From JAIOPA01 sp964655175 (GTDB taxonomy: Bacteria; Eisenbacteria; RBG-16-71-46), in contig CAZZLY010000039.1 of NCBI GenBank assembly GCA_964655175.1, positions 1 to 22,989 of the forward strand: 22,989 nucleotides of DNA, read 5' to 3'. The notes under the pieces are model-generated. The model was not told the origin of the DNA and searched no databases. It saw nothing but the letters and a program-made list of their open reading frames with translations. Both the position numbers and the translations under genes were made by a program. Positions 1 through 7,635 of this stretch are shown in pieces (position 1 is the stretch's first letter; each line of letters begins with the position of its first letter).

Positions 1-7
1 GCGGTGC

Positions 8-1690
8 TTACCGCTTCGTCGTCTTCTTCTTGGCGACGGCCTTGCCGAGCGCCTTCACCTTGATCGTCGTGCGGACGGTGCCCGACGACGAGGTGGTGCG
101 CGACGCCGCCACCGCGATGCGGGTGCGGACGACCGGCTTGGCGACGGCCTTGGTCGCGGGCTTGGTGCCGCGCGCCGAGGACGTGCCGGTGTGCTTGGCC
201 TTGGTGGGCTTCGCCTTGGTGAGCGGCTTGCCGGCCGCGTTCACGGGGCGGAAGTTGCCGTGCGCCGTGGTCGGCATCTGACGCACGACCGCCATGCCCA
301 TCTTGGCGAGCGCGGCGCGGCGGGCGCGGGCGTGCTCGTCGTCGTAGATGGCCTGCTGCTGCAGCTGGCTCGGCTTGAGGCCGTAGTTGAAGTCGGGCAG
401 CAGGACGCGCGGCACGGCGCGACCCACGAATCGCTCGATGCCGGCGAGGTGACGGTTCTCCTCGGGCGACATGAGCGTGAACGCGTCGCCGGTCGCGTCG
501 GGGCGACCCGCGCGGCCGATGCGGTGCACGTAATCCTCGGGCGACGGCGGCACGTCGAAGTTGACCACGTGCGCCACGCCGGCGAGCTCGATGCCGCGCG
601 CGGCCTGGTCGGTGGTCACCACGATCTGCATGCGGCCCCGCTTGAGGTCCTCGAGGGCGCGCTCGCGCTCCGTCTGGCTCTTGCGCTCGTGCAGCGTCGC
701 GACCGCGTAGCCACGGCGCTCGAGGTGGCGAGCGAGACGATCCGCACCCTCGCGCTGACGCGTGAACACGATCGTGCTGCGCACCTCGCCCGAACGCGAC
801 AGGAGACGGTCGAGCAGCTCGATCTTGAGGTGGCTGGGCACGGGGTAGATGGCGTGCGTGATCCCCGGCGCCGGCTGCGGCGTCGTGAGGTCCACACGCA
901 CGGGCTCGATCAGCGCCTCCTTGGCGAGGCGGTTGAGCTCGGCCGGCATCGAGGCGCTGAACAGCAGCGTCTGACGCGTCTCGGGCAGGAGCTTGAGCAG
1001 CTTGCGGATCTCGCCGGCCTGGCCCATGTCGACCATGCGATCGGCCTCGTCGAGCACGAGGATCTCGACGTCGTCGAACGTGAGCGCCTTGCGCGCGTGC
1101 AGTTCGAGCAGGCGATCGACCGTGGCGATGAGCACGTCCACGCCGGGGTCGCGCAGCATGCGCTCCTGCACGGCGATGGGGGCGGCGCTCTGCGCCAGCG
1201 CGACGCGCAGCTCGGTGAACTGCGCGAAGTCGCGCGCACTCGACTCGACCTGCGCGGCGTGCTCACGCGTGGGGGTGAGGACGAGGGCACGGAGCTTCTG
1301 CGGGCCATCGAGCAGGCGGGCGATCGCCGGCAGCAGGAACGCGCCGGTCTTGCCGGACCCGCTCGGGGAGTTCCCGATGAGGTCGTTCCCCTGCAGGATG
1401 ACGGGGATGGCCTTGCCCTGGATGGTCGTGGGCTCGGTGAGACCGGCCGCGCGCGTCGCCTGGACGAGCGGTGCAGGCAGGCCCAGCGTACTGAACATCA
1501 TCTTGGACTCCGAAAGGTCGACGATCCGGGGCGCCACGGGGGGGGCTGCCGCTCCGGAGCTGGTGGGGTCGGCGGGGAGGCCGGATGGTACGGCGGCCGG
1601 GGACAGGGGTTCAACGGAAACCTGATTCCCCTGCGCGGCATTGACTTCCATTGTCTGGGCCGAGACGGCCGCTTCCATGACAGTGCTCAT
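8..1690 (-). CDS. RhlE-like DEAD-box ATP-dependent RNA helicase
   Basis: Predicted cytoplasmic ATP-dependent RNA helicase for RNA remodelling (ribosome assembly, RNA decay or cold adaptation in this family). Both RecA-like lobes are complete: Q motif TTIQGKAIP, Walker A SGSGKTGAF, Ia-type PTREHA, DEAD box VLDEADRM, motif III SAS, motif V TTDQAARGIE and motif VI HRIGRAGR. A Lys/Arg/Thr-rich, probably disordered basic tail of about 70 residues follows, typical of RhlE-like proteins and suited to RNA contact. Departures from the usual motifs are PTREHA for PTRELA, SAS for SAT, and TVDR where TPGR is usual in Ib. The frame is open to a TTG at 1741. I chose ATG 1690 (560 aa), but ATG 1501, preceded by GGAGTCCAAG and starting MMFSTLGL like typical RhlE proteins, is a serious alternative (497 aa). 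The family call is secure; the start is not. Confidence 0.93.
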   Translation of the reverse strand: MSTVMEAAVSAQTMEVNAAQGNQVSVEPLSPAAVPSGLPADPTSSGAAAPPVAPRIVDLSESKMMFSTLGLPAPLVQATRAAGLTEPTTIQGKAIPVILQGNDLIGNSPSGSGKTGAFLLPAIARLLDGPQKLRALVLTPTREHAAQVESSARDFAQFTELRVALAQSAAPIAVQERMLRDPGVDVLIATVDRLLELHARKALTFDDVEILVLDEADRMVDMGQAGEIRKLLKLLPETRQTLLFSASMPAELNRLAKEALIEPVRVDLTTPQPAPGITHAIYPVPSHLKIELLDRLLSRSGEVRSTIVFTRQREGADRLARHLERRGYAVATLHERKSQTERERALEDLKRGRMQIVVTTDQAARGIELAGVAHVVNFDVPPSPEDYVHRIGRAGRPDATGDAFTLMSPEENRHLAGIERFVGRAVPRVLLPDFNYGLKPSQLQQQAIYDDEHARARRAALAKMGMAVVRQMPTTAHGNFRPVNAAGKPLTKAKPTKAKHTGTSSARGTKPATKAVAKPVVRTRIAVAASRTTSSSGTVRTTIKVKALGKAVAKKKTTKR

Positions 1691-1724
1691 CGTGGCAACA
1701 TCATGCGCCCGCGGGGACCGCCAC

Positions 1725-1764
1725 TTGACAATACGGTGCAAGCCCGTTGTTAGGGATGTGTCAA
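1725..1764 (-). promoter_or_regulatory. Possible helicase promoter region with a TTGACA/TGTCAA inverted pair
   Basis: On the minus strand a perfect TTGACA lies at 1759-1764, upstream of the helicase. Its complement occurs at about 1725-1730, so the two copies face each other across about 28 bp. The best -10-like element on the minus strand is TATTGT (1728-1733). It is 25 bp from TTGACA, too far for a normal sigma-70 pair, so this is only a weak promoter candidate. A transcript starting here would have a leader of about 30 to 220 nt depending on the true start codon. Confidence 0.25.
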
Positions 1765-1810
1765 GGGTGGTGCAATCGAACAGGTGTTGAAGAGGGGCCG
1801 CTTTTCCCCT

Positions 1811-2698
1811 TCAAGCCCGCGTTTTCCGCGCCCGCGAACGACTTCCGGCCATGCTCGCCGCCCCGGTCCGGGGCTGGCAGCGGTCGCACAGGAACGTGGC
1901 GCGGGCCGCCTGGACGATCCGGCGCACGGGGGTGCCGCACCGGCGGCAGGGCTCTCCCGCCCGGTCGTACACGAGCAGTTCGTCGCCGTACTGGCCGGGC
2001 TCGTTCCAGATCGTCCGGTAGGTCGAGAACGTGGTCCCCATGCGGGCGATGCTCTCCTCGAGCACGCGTGGCACCTCGACCGCCAGCCGGTCCCACTCGG
2101 CGGCGGTCAGCCGGCCCGCGCGCCGCTGCGGATGGATGCCCGTGCGGAACAGCACCTCGCTCGCGTAGATGTTGCCCACGCCGGCGATGCGTCGCTGATC
2201 GAGCAGCCACACCTTGATGGTGGTGCGCGAGCCGGCAGCCGCCGCGCGCAACGCGGGGCCGTCGCGGCGTTCGGCGAGCGGGTCGGGTCCCAGCAGGCGC
2301 AGCGACGCGTCCTCGTGCAGGCGCGCGGTCGGCACCACGCGCAGCATGCCGAAGCGGCGCACGTCCTGGTACCAGAGCGTGCCGCCGTCCGCGAAGCGCA
2401 GCCGCAGGTGCACGTGCTCGAGCGTCGTGTCGGGGGCGCGACCCGCGGGCCACCACAGCCAGCGACCGCTCATGCCCAGATGCGACAGCAGCGTGACGTC
2501 GCCGTCGAGATCGAGCAGCAGGAACTTGCCCGTGCGTCGCGGGGCGCCGAACGCGCGGCCCACGAGCGCGCTCGGCAGCGAGGCGAGCGACGCGGTGCGC
2601 AGACGCTTGCGCGACACCTCGGCGGCCGCGATGCGACCTCCGGGGATCGCGCTCGCGAGCATGCGGCGCACGGTCTCGACTTCGGGCAGTTCGGGCAT
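1811..2698 (-). CDS. mutM: Formamidopyrimidine-DNA glycosylase (Fpg/MutM)
   Basis: Base-excision-repair glycosylase/AP lyase that removes 8-oxoguanine and ring-opened purines from DNA. The start is fixed at ATG 2698 because family members begin M-PELPEVETVRR: Pro2 (exposed after Met removal) is the nucleophile and Glu3 the general acid. Upstream in-frame codons only add an unconserved stub. Other marks are the beta-hairpin Lys58 in GKFLLLDL, the helix-two-turn-helix region with GVGNIYASE (173-181), and a C-terminal zinc finger with Cys251, Cys254, Cys271 and Cys274. At 295 aa it is slightly longer than the usual 270 or so, because of a basic tail of about 20 residues after the finger. It is minus strand, upstream of the helicase, and divergent from the class V enzyme gene. 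Confidence 0.96.
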   Translation of the reverse strand: MPELPEVETVRRMLASAIPGGRIAAAEVSRKRLRTASLASLPSALVGRAFGAPRRTGKFLLLDLDGDVTLLSHLGMSGRWLWWPAGRAPDTTLEHVHLRLRFADGGTLWYQDVRRFGMLRVVPTARLHEDASLRLLGPDPLAERRDGPALRAAAAGSRTTIKVWLLDQRRIAGVGNIYASEVLFRTGIHPQRRAGRLTAAEWDRLAVEVPRVLEESIARMGTTFSTYRTIWNEPGQYGDELLVYDRAGEPCRRCGTPVRRIVQAARATFLCDRCQPRTGAASMAGSRSRARKTRA

Positions 2699-2755
2699 GG
2701 GGACGAGGCTCGCGTGCGCACGGTGCGGGGTCAAGTGCGCAGGTGCGCGTGCGCG

Positions 2756-2771
2756 CCGGACCGCGGTCCGG
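2756..2771. promoter_or_regulatory. 16-bp perfect palindrome in the divergent mutM / class V gene gap
   Basis: CCGGACCGCGGTCCGG is its own reverse complement. It lies in the 126-bp gap between the divergent mutM and class V aminotransferase starts, about 55 bp before the latter. It could be an operator for a dimeric regulator or a short hairpin. Perfect 16-mers are less rare in such GC-rich DNA, so function is unproven. No convincing sigma-70 boxes were seen in this gap. Confidence 0.35.
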
Positions 2772-2824
2772 TAGCGTGTCGGCGGGGTTCACGCGTGGGT
2801 CGCAGCGGTCGTTCGGAGGGCGTC

Positions 2825-4024
2825 ATGTCGCAGCCGTCGTCGAGGTTCGGTCGCGCGCTGTTGTCGCAGTGGGGGCTCGACCCGGACGTGACCTATCTCA
2901 ATCACGGCACGGTGGGCGCGGTGCCGCGCGTCGTGCTCGCGGCGCAGCGTGCGGTGCAGGACGAGATCGAGCGCGGTCCCGCGCGGTTCCTGCTGCGCGA
3001 ACTCGCCGACGTGCGGCAGATCCCCATGCGCATGCCGCCCCGCATGCGCACCGCGATCGCGCCGATCGCCGCGTTCGTGGGCGCGCAGCCGCAGGACCTG
3101 GTGTTCGTGGACAACGCCACCGCGGGCTGCAACGCGGTGCTGCGCTCGTGGGACTTCCGCGCCGGTGACGAGATCCTGGTCACCGATCACGGCTACGGGG
3201 CGGTGACCACGGCGGCCCGCTACGTCGCCGAGCGTGCCGGGGCGACCGTGCGCACGATCGTGCTGCCGTGGCCCACGATCACACCCGAGTCCGCGCTCGC
3301 GGCCGTGGTCCAAGCGATCGGGCCCGCCACGCGCATGCTCGTGATCGATCACCTCACGAGCGGCAGCGCGCTCCTGCTGCCGATCGCGGCGATCGCCGCG
3401 GCGTGTCGCGCGCGCGGCGTGATCACGCTGGTCGACGGGGCGCACGTGCCCGGCATGCTGCCGCTCGAGATCCCGGCGCTCGGCTGCGACTTCTACGTGG
3501 CGAACCTGCACAAGTGGGCGATGACGCCGCGCTCGAGCGGCATCCTGTGGGCCCGGCGCGACCTCCACCCGCACGTGCAGCCCACGGTCATCTCGTGGGG
3601 CCACGGGCTCGATCTGGGGGCGGCGTTCGACCTCGCCGGCACGCGCGACCCATCGGCGCATCTGGCGGCGCCCGCCGGGATCGCGTTCCTCGAATCACTG
3701 GGGCTCGACGCGGTGCGGACGTACAACCACGACCTCGTCTGGCGCGCGGCGCGCGACTTCACCGAACGGTGGGGGACCACGATCCCCGGGCCCGAGGACA
3801 TGTACGGCAGCATGTGCACGATCCCGCTGCCCGCGACGCAGGACGCGACGAGCGAGGCCGTGCAGCGCCTCAAGGACGAACTGCTCTACGAGGATCGCAT
3901 CGAGACGCAGATCCATCCGTTCGCCGGACGCGTCTGGCTGCGACTCGCCGCCCAGGTCTACAACGAGGCGGACGACTTCGAGCGGTTGTGGCGCGCGATC
4001 GAGCGGCGGTCCGGCCGCGCCTGA
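2825..4024 (+). CDS. Class V aminotransferase-fold PLP enzyme (isopenicillin-N epimerase-like)
   Basis: Fold-type I PLP enzyme of the class V / CefD-like / cysteine-desulfurase superfamily, 399 aa, presumably cytosolic. Visible signatures are the N-terminal TYLNHGTVGAVP, NATAGCNAVL (97-106) for cofactor phosphate contacts, Asp204 in LVDGAHVPGML that pairs with the pyridine nitrogen, and the Schiff-base Lys230 in NLHKW. The start is set by GGAGG at 2815-2819, five bases before the ATG. Much longer upstream in-frame extensions overlap mutM antisense and are not believable. The substrate cannot be read from sequence: epimerase, desulfurase, lyase or aminotransferase activity all occur in this branch. 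It converges on argJ with only a 10-bp gap. Confidence 0.88.
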   Translation: MSQPSSRFGRALLSQWGLDPDVTYLNHGTVGAVPRVVLAAQRAVQDEIERGPARFLLRELADVRQIPMRMPPRMRTAIAPIAAFVGAQPQDLVFVDNATAGCNAVLRSWDFRAGDEILVTDHGYGAVTTAARYVAERAGATVRTIVLPWPTITPESALAAVVQAIGPATRMLVIDHLTSGSALLLPIAAIAAACRARGVITLVDGAHVPGMLPLEIPALGCDFYVANLHKWAMTPRSSGILWARRDLHPHVQPTVISWGHGLDLGAAFDLAGTRDPSAHLAAPAGIAFLESLGLDAVRTYNHDLVWRAARDFTERWGTTIPGPEDMYGSMCTIPLPATQDATSEAVQRLKDELLYEDRIETQIHPFAGRVWLRLAAQVYNEADDFERLWRAIERRSGRA

Positions 4025-4034
4025 CGAGCGCGAC

Positions 4035-5267
4035 TCAGGTCGTGTAGTCGGCGTTCACGCGCACGTACTCGGCGGACAGGTCGCACGTCCACACGATCGC
4101 GTGCTGCGTGCCGAGCCCGAGGTCGAGGTGCACGATCGCGGGATCCTGCCGCAGCAGCTGCGACGCGGTGGTCTCGTCGAACGGCAGCGGCAGCCCGCGG
4201 TCGAGCAGCTGCATCGCATCGCCCTCGCCGAACCACAGCCGCACGCGCTCGGGCTCGATCGCCTCGCCGCTGTAGCCGGCGGCGGCGAGGATGCGGCCCC
4301 AGTTGGGATCGTTGCCGTGGATCGCGGTCTTCACGAGCGGTGAGCACGCGATCGAGTCGCCCACGCGATGCGCCTGCCGCTCGCTCGCCGCTCCCGTGAT
4401 GCGCAGTTCGACGAGGCGCGTCGCCCCCTCGCCGTCGCGCGCGATCTGCCGTGCGAGCGACGCGCACACCGCGGTGAGGGCGGCGGTGAACGCGGCCTCG
4501 TGCGCGTCGTCCACGGTGACCTCGGCGGCACCCGACGCCAGCACCAGCACGGTGTCGTTCGTGCTCATGTCGCCGTCCACGCTGATGCGGTTGAAGCTGC
4601 GCTCGGCGGCCTGACGCAGACAGCGGTCGAGGCGCAGCGCATCGAGCCGCGCATCGGTCGTGACCACCGACAGCATGGTGGCCATGTTGGGATGGATCAT
4701 GCCGGCGCCCTTGGCGAAGCCGGCCACGGTCACCGTGCGACCGCCGATCGTGAACGTCTCGGTGGCGAGCTTGGCCACCGTGTCGGTGGTCATGATCGCG
4801 CGCGCGGCGTCGCCGTGGGCCGTGAGCGCCGCGCTCGAATGCAGCGTGGTGACGCCGCGGGACAGCTTGTCCATGTCGAGGAACCGCCCGATCACGCCGG
4901 TCGAGAGCACGAGCAGTTCGTCCTCGGCCGCGCCGATCGACGCGGCGCCCAGCGCGCGCATGCGGCGCGCATCCATGAGCCCGCGCTCGCCGGTGACGGC
5001 GTTGGCGCAGCCGGAGTTGTAGAGCACGCCGCGCACGCGGCCCGCGGCGGCCGCGAGCGTCTCGCGGCACACGTGCACGGGGGCGGCCTGCACGCGATTG
5101 GTCGTGAACACGCCCGCCGCGCTGCACGGCGTCTCGCTCCAGACCAGTCCCAGATCGAGGTTGCCGCTCACCTTGAGACCGCACGCGGTCGCGGCGGTGC
5201 GGAAGCCGGGCGCGAGGCGGAACGTGGCGAGGCCGGGGTGCTGCGGCGTGGTCGCGGAGGCGGACAT
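4035..5267 (-). CDS. argJ: Glutamate N-acetyltransferase / amino-acid N-acetyltransferase (ArgJ)
   Basis: Arginine biosynthesis enzyme that transfers acetyl from N-acetylornithine to glutamate (acetyl recycling). Some members also use acetyl-CoA, which cannot be told here. The 410-aa protein has TTNRVQAAPV, STGVIG (122-127) and the self-cleavage site KGAGMIHPNMATML, where Thr197 becomes the N-terminal nucleophile of the beta chain. It also has the conserved C-terminal stretches IHGNDPNWGRILAAAGYSG and VNADYTT. Ser follows Leu at 199-200, where Gly is common. Start ATG 5267 is supported by GGGAG six bases upstream; the longer open frame to 5429 lies in the divergent promoter region. No other arginine gene is in view, so argJ stands alone here. 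Confidence 0.95.
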   Translation of the reverse strand: MSASATTPQHPGLATFRLAPGFRTAATACGLKVSGNLDLGLVWSETPCSAAGVFTTNRVQAAPVHVCRETLAAAAGRVRGVLYNSGCANAVTGERGLMDARRMRALGAASIGAAEDELLVLSTGVIGRFLDMDKLSRGVTTLHSSAALTAHGDAARAIMTTDTVAKLATETFTIGGRTVTVAGFAKGAGMIHPNMATMLSVVTTDARLDALRLDRCLRQAAERSFNRISVDGDMSTNDTVLVLASGAAEVTVDDAHEAAFTAALTAVCASLARQIARDGEGATRLVELRITGAASERQAHRVGDSIACSPLVKTAIHGNDPNWGRILAAAGYSGEAIEPERVRLWFGEGDAMQLLDRGLPLPFDETTASQLLRQDPAIVHLDLGLGTQHAIVWTCDLSAEYVRVNADYTT

Positions 5268-5444
5268 GTCGGACTCCCGAGGTGACGGGTACGGCGTGAC
5301 GTTGGCGAGGCGCGCAGCGTAACGCCTCGGGCCCGTGGTGCGCACGTGGCCGACGACGTGCCACGCGGGGCCGCATTGGTTGCCGCCCCGTGCGCGAGCG
5401 TGGCATCCTCGCGCCCGGTCACCCCACACTCACGCAGGAGCGTC

Positions 5445-6371
5445 ATGGACGATCGCGCCCGCTTCGAGACGTTCGCCCGGCTCGCCACCGAGCAGCGCAA
5501 TCCGCGCACGCTGGATCTCGACACGCTCGAGACCCCGGAGCTGCTCGCGCGCATCCATGCCGAGGATCGCACGGTCCCCGACGCGGTGGGGCGCGAGCTG
5601 CCGTGGATCGCGCAGGCGGTCGAGCTCGTGGTCGCCTCGTTCCGCGCGGGCGGACGCCTCGTCTACGTGGGCGCGGGTACGAGCGGTCGCCTGGGCGTGC
5701 TCGACGCGTCCGAGTGCCCGCCCACGTTCGGGTCCGACCCCGCGCAGGTGGTGGGGGTGATCGCCGGCGGTGTCGGCGCGCTCGTGCGCGCGGTCGAGGG
5801 CGCCGAGGACGACGCCGAGGCCGGCGCCCGCGCCATGGACGAACGCGCCGTGGGACCCGACGACACCGTGTGCGGCCTCGCCGCGAGCGGACGCACGCCG
5901 TACGTGGCGGCGGCGGTGGCGCGCGCGCGCGCGCGCGGCGCGCGCACGATCGTCGTCACCTGCACGCCGCGCGCCGCGTTCGCCCTCGAGGTCGACGTCG
6001 CGATCTGCCCCGAGGTGGGGCCCGAGGTGCTCATGGGCAGCACGCGCATGAAGTCGGGCACCGCGCAGAAGCTCGTGTGCAACATGCTCACGACCGCCGC
6101 CTACCTGCGCATGGGCAAGGCGTACGAGAACATGATGGTCGACCTCATGGCGAACAGCGAGAAGCTGGTCGAGCGCGGCCGACGCACGGTGATGACCGTG
6201 ACGGGTTGCGACTACGACGCGGCGGCGGTCGCCATCGACGCGGCCGGTGGGAGCGTGAAGACCGCGCTCGTCATGCTCGCGACCGGCGTCGCGCGCGACG
6301 AGGCCGAGCGGCGACTCGCGGCGGCCGCCGGGTTCGTGCGGGCCGCGATCGCGGGCGAGGCGCGCGCGTGA
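5445..6371 (+). CDS. murQ: N-acetylmuramic acid 6-phosphate etherase (MurQ)
   Basis: Cytosolic lyase that splits the lactyl ether of MurNAc-6-phosphate to GlcNAc-6-phosphate and D-lactate, the committing step of MurNAc salvage. The 308-aa protein has a SIS fold with VYVGAGTSGRLGVLDASECPPTFG-type signature (in pieces: VGAGTSGRLG 75-84, ASECPPTFG 88-96), RAVEGAEDD, ASGRTPYV and STRMKSGTAQKL. Glu90 and Glu121 have the same 31-residue spacing as the catalytic Glu83 and Glu114 of the E. coli enzyme. Start ATG 5445 follows AGGAG at 5436-5440. It is the first gene of a four-gene operon; its TGA overlaps the next gene's GTG start. Confidence 0.96.
   Translation: MDDRARFETFARLATEQRNPRTLDLDTLETPELLARIHAEDRTVPDAVGRELPWIAQAVELVVASFRAGGRLVYVGAGTSGRLGVLDASECPPTFGSDPAQVVGVIAGGVGALVRAVEGAEDDAEAGARAMDERAVGPDDTVCGLAASGRTPYVAAAVARARARGARTIVVTCTPRAAFALEVDVAICPEVGPEVLMGSTRMKSGTAQKLVCNMLTTAAYLRMGKAYENMMVDLMANSEKLVERGRRTVMTVTGCDYDAAAVAIDAAGGSVKTALVMLATGVARDEAERRLAAAAGFVRAAIAGEARA
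5919..5937. repeat. Alternating GC dinucleotide tract inside murQ
   Basis: Nineteen bases of strictly alternating G and C encode the ARARARG part of MurQ (about residues 159-165). Such tracts favour Z-DNA and polymerase slippage. The reading frame is intact here. Confidence 0.6.
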
Positions 6372-7606
6372 GGCGGGGTCGTGCCTCGTGGGCGCGCCTC
6401 GCGCTGTGGCTCGTGGCGCTCCTGCCCGCCGCGTGCGGTCCCCGCGCGCAGGCGCCGAAGCGCTCGCTCACCCTGTGGGTGACCGGCTCCGTCGACGCGG
6501 TGACCGCGAGCGTGCGTCGCTTCGAGGCCGTCACCCCGGGCGTGGTCGTGGACGTCGTCGCGCTGCCCGTCGCGTCGGCCGACGATTCGCTCGCCGCCGC
6601 ACTCGCGGCGAATCGCGCGCCCGACCTGTGCCAGCTGCGCGAGGCGCAGTTGGGCCCGCTCATGGGACAGGGCGTGCTGACCGATTGGAGCGCGGGCGTG
6701 GCCGACCTGCGCGACTCGTTGCGCGGTTGGGAGCTCGTGCTGCAGGGCGATGCGATCGTCGGCTTGCCGTGGCGGCTGCGCACGCAGGTGCTGTGCATGG
6801 ACCCCGCACTGGCGGCGCGTGCACGGCTCGATCGCACGCACCCGCCCGCGACCTGGGACGAACTGCGCACCGCCGCGACCGCGATCCAGCGCCTCGGTCA
6901 CGGCGTGCACGGCGTGGGTTTCGCGGTGGACGATTCGGGCGCGGCGGTCGAGAGCGTGATGCCGTTCCTGTGGAGCGGCGGCGGCGTGCTCGCCAACGCG
7001 ACGCGCGACACGTCGTGGCTCGATTCGCCCGCGAACCGTGCGGCGCTGGACGCCCTCGCGGCGTTGCGACCCGCCGCACTGCTCGCCCCGCAGGATTCGC
7101 TCGAGCGCGCGTTCGTGGCGGGACGGCTCGGCCTGCTGCTCGCCGACCCGGGATTCGTGGCGCGCGCGCGCGCCGCACGCCCTGTGGACGGCCCCGTGGT
7201 CGGGGGCGTGCCCGCGTGGTCGCGCGACTCGCTCGTCGCGATCGGGTGGTTGGGCGGCGAGGTGCTCGCCAGCTTCGCGTCGTCGCGGCACAAGGAGGAC
7301 GCGCTCAAGCTGGCGCGGTTCCTCGTGCGCCCCGAGGAGTCCGTGGCGATCGCGCGTGCGGCGGGGGCGATGCAGTCGTCCGCGGTCGCGGCCGACACCG
7401 CGGCCTGGGTGCGCACGACGCCCGAGGGCGCGGTCGTCGCGCGTCAGCTCGTGGCCGCGCGCGCGCTGCCGCCGCACCCGCAGTGGCCCGCCATGGCCCG
7501 CGTGCTCGCGCACGCGTTCGCCGACGTGCTCACGGGCCGCGCGACGAGCGCGCAGGCCCTCGCCACCGCCGACACCACCTTCGCCGCGCGGCTGCGCCAG
7601 CGCTGA
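6368..7606 (+). CDS. Extracellular solute-binding lipoprotein, ABC sugar type (family 1)
   Basis: Predicted periplasmic substrate-binding lipoprotein of an ABC sugar importer, 412 aa. An arginine-rich n-region and hydrophobic segment (WARLALWLVALL) lead to a lipobox-like LPAAC with Cys23. Pro at -3 is slightly unusual. The mature part matches type-1 solute-binding proteins: beta-strand LTLWVTGSVDAV, NRAPDLCQL, PPATWDELRTAATAIQ, an aromatic-rich FLWSGGGVL segment, AFVAGRLGLLLAD, and the hinge region KEDALKLARFLVRPEESVAIA. The start is GTG 6368, inside the murQ stop (GTGA), indicating translational coupling. No permease or ATPase gene is adjacent. Its place between murQ and anmK suggests MurNAc, anhydro-MurNAc or a muropeptide sugar as ligand; this is inference from context only. 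Confidence 0.88.
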   Translation: MRRGRASWARLALWLVALLPAACGPRAQAPKRSLTLWVTGSVDAVTASVRRFEAVTPGVVVDVVALPVASADDSLAAALAANRAPDLCQLREAQLGPLMGQGVLTDWSAGVADLRDSLRGWELVLQGDAIVGLPWRLRTQVLCMDPALAARARLDRTHPPATWDELRTAATAIQRLGHGVHGVGFAVDDSGAAVESVMPFLWSGGGVLANATRDTSWLDSPANRAALDALAALRPAALLAPQDSLERAFVAGRLGLLLADPGFVARARAARPVDGPVVGGVPAWSRDSLVAIGWLGGEVLASFASSRHKEDALKLARFLVRPEESVAIARAAGAMQSSAVAADTAAWVRTTPEGAVVARQLVAARALPPHPQWPAMARVLAHAFADVLTGRATSAQALATADTTFAARLRQR

Positions 7607-7635
7607 ACCGAAACCACGACACGGAGTCCGCACGC

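Noticed and set aside
191..1753. Long plus-strand open frame (520 codons) opposite the helicase
   Set aside because: It is Arg/Gly/His-rich, has no motif and mirrors the DEAD-box gene. Very high GC removes stop codons from antisense frames.
3958..5406. 482-codon minus-strand frame overlapping argJ in another frame
   Set aside because: Its product is arginine-saturated low-complexity sequence. The overlapping argJ frame has full family motifs.
6388..7600. Plus-strand frame overlapping the solute-binding protein, in frame with anmK
   Set aside because: It is an Arg/Ala-rich upstream extension of the anmK frame. AnmK begins at 7636 with its own ribosome site, and the binding-protein frame carries the signal and domain patterns.
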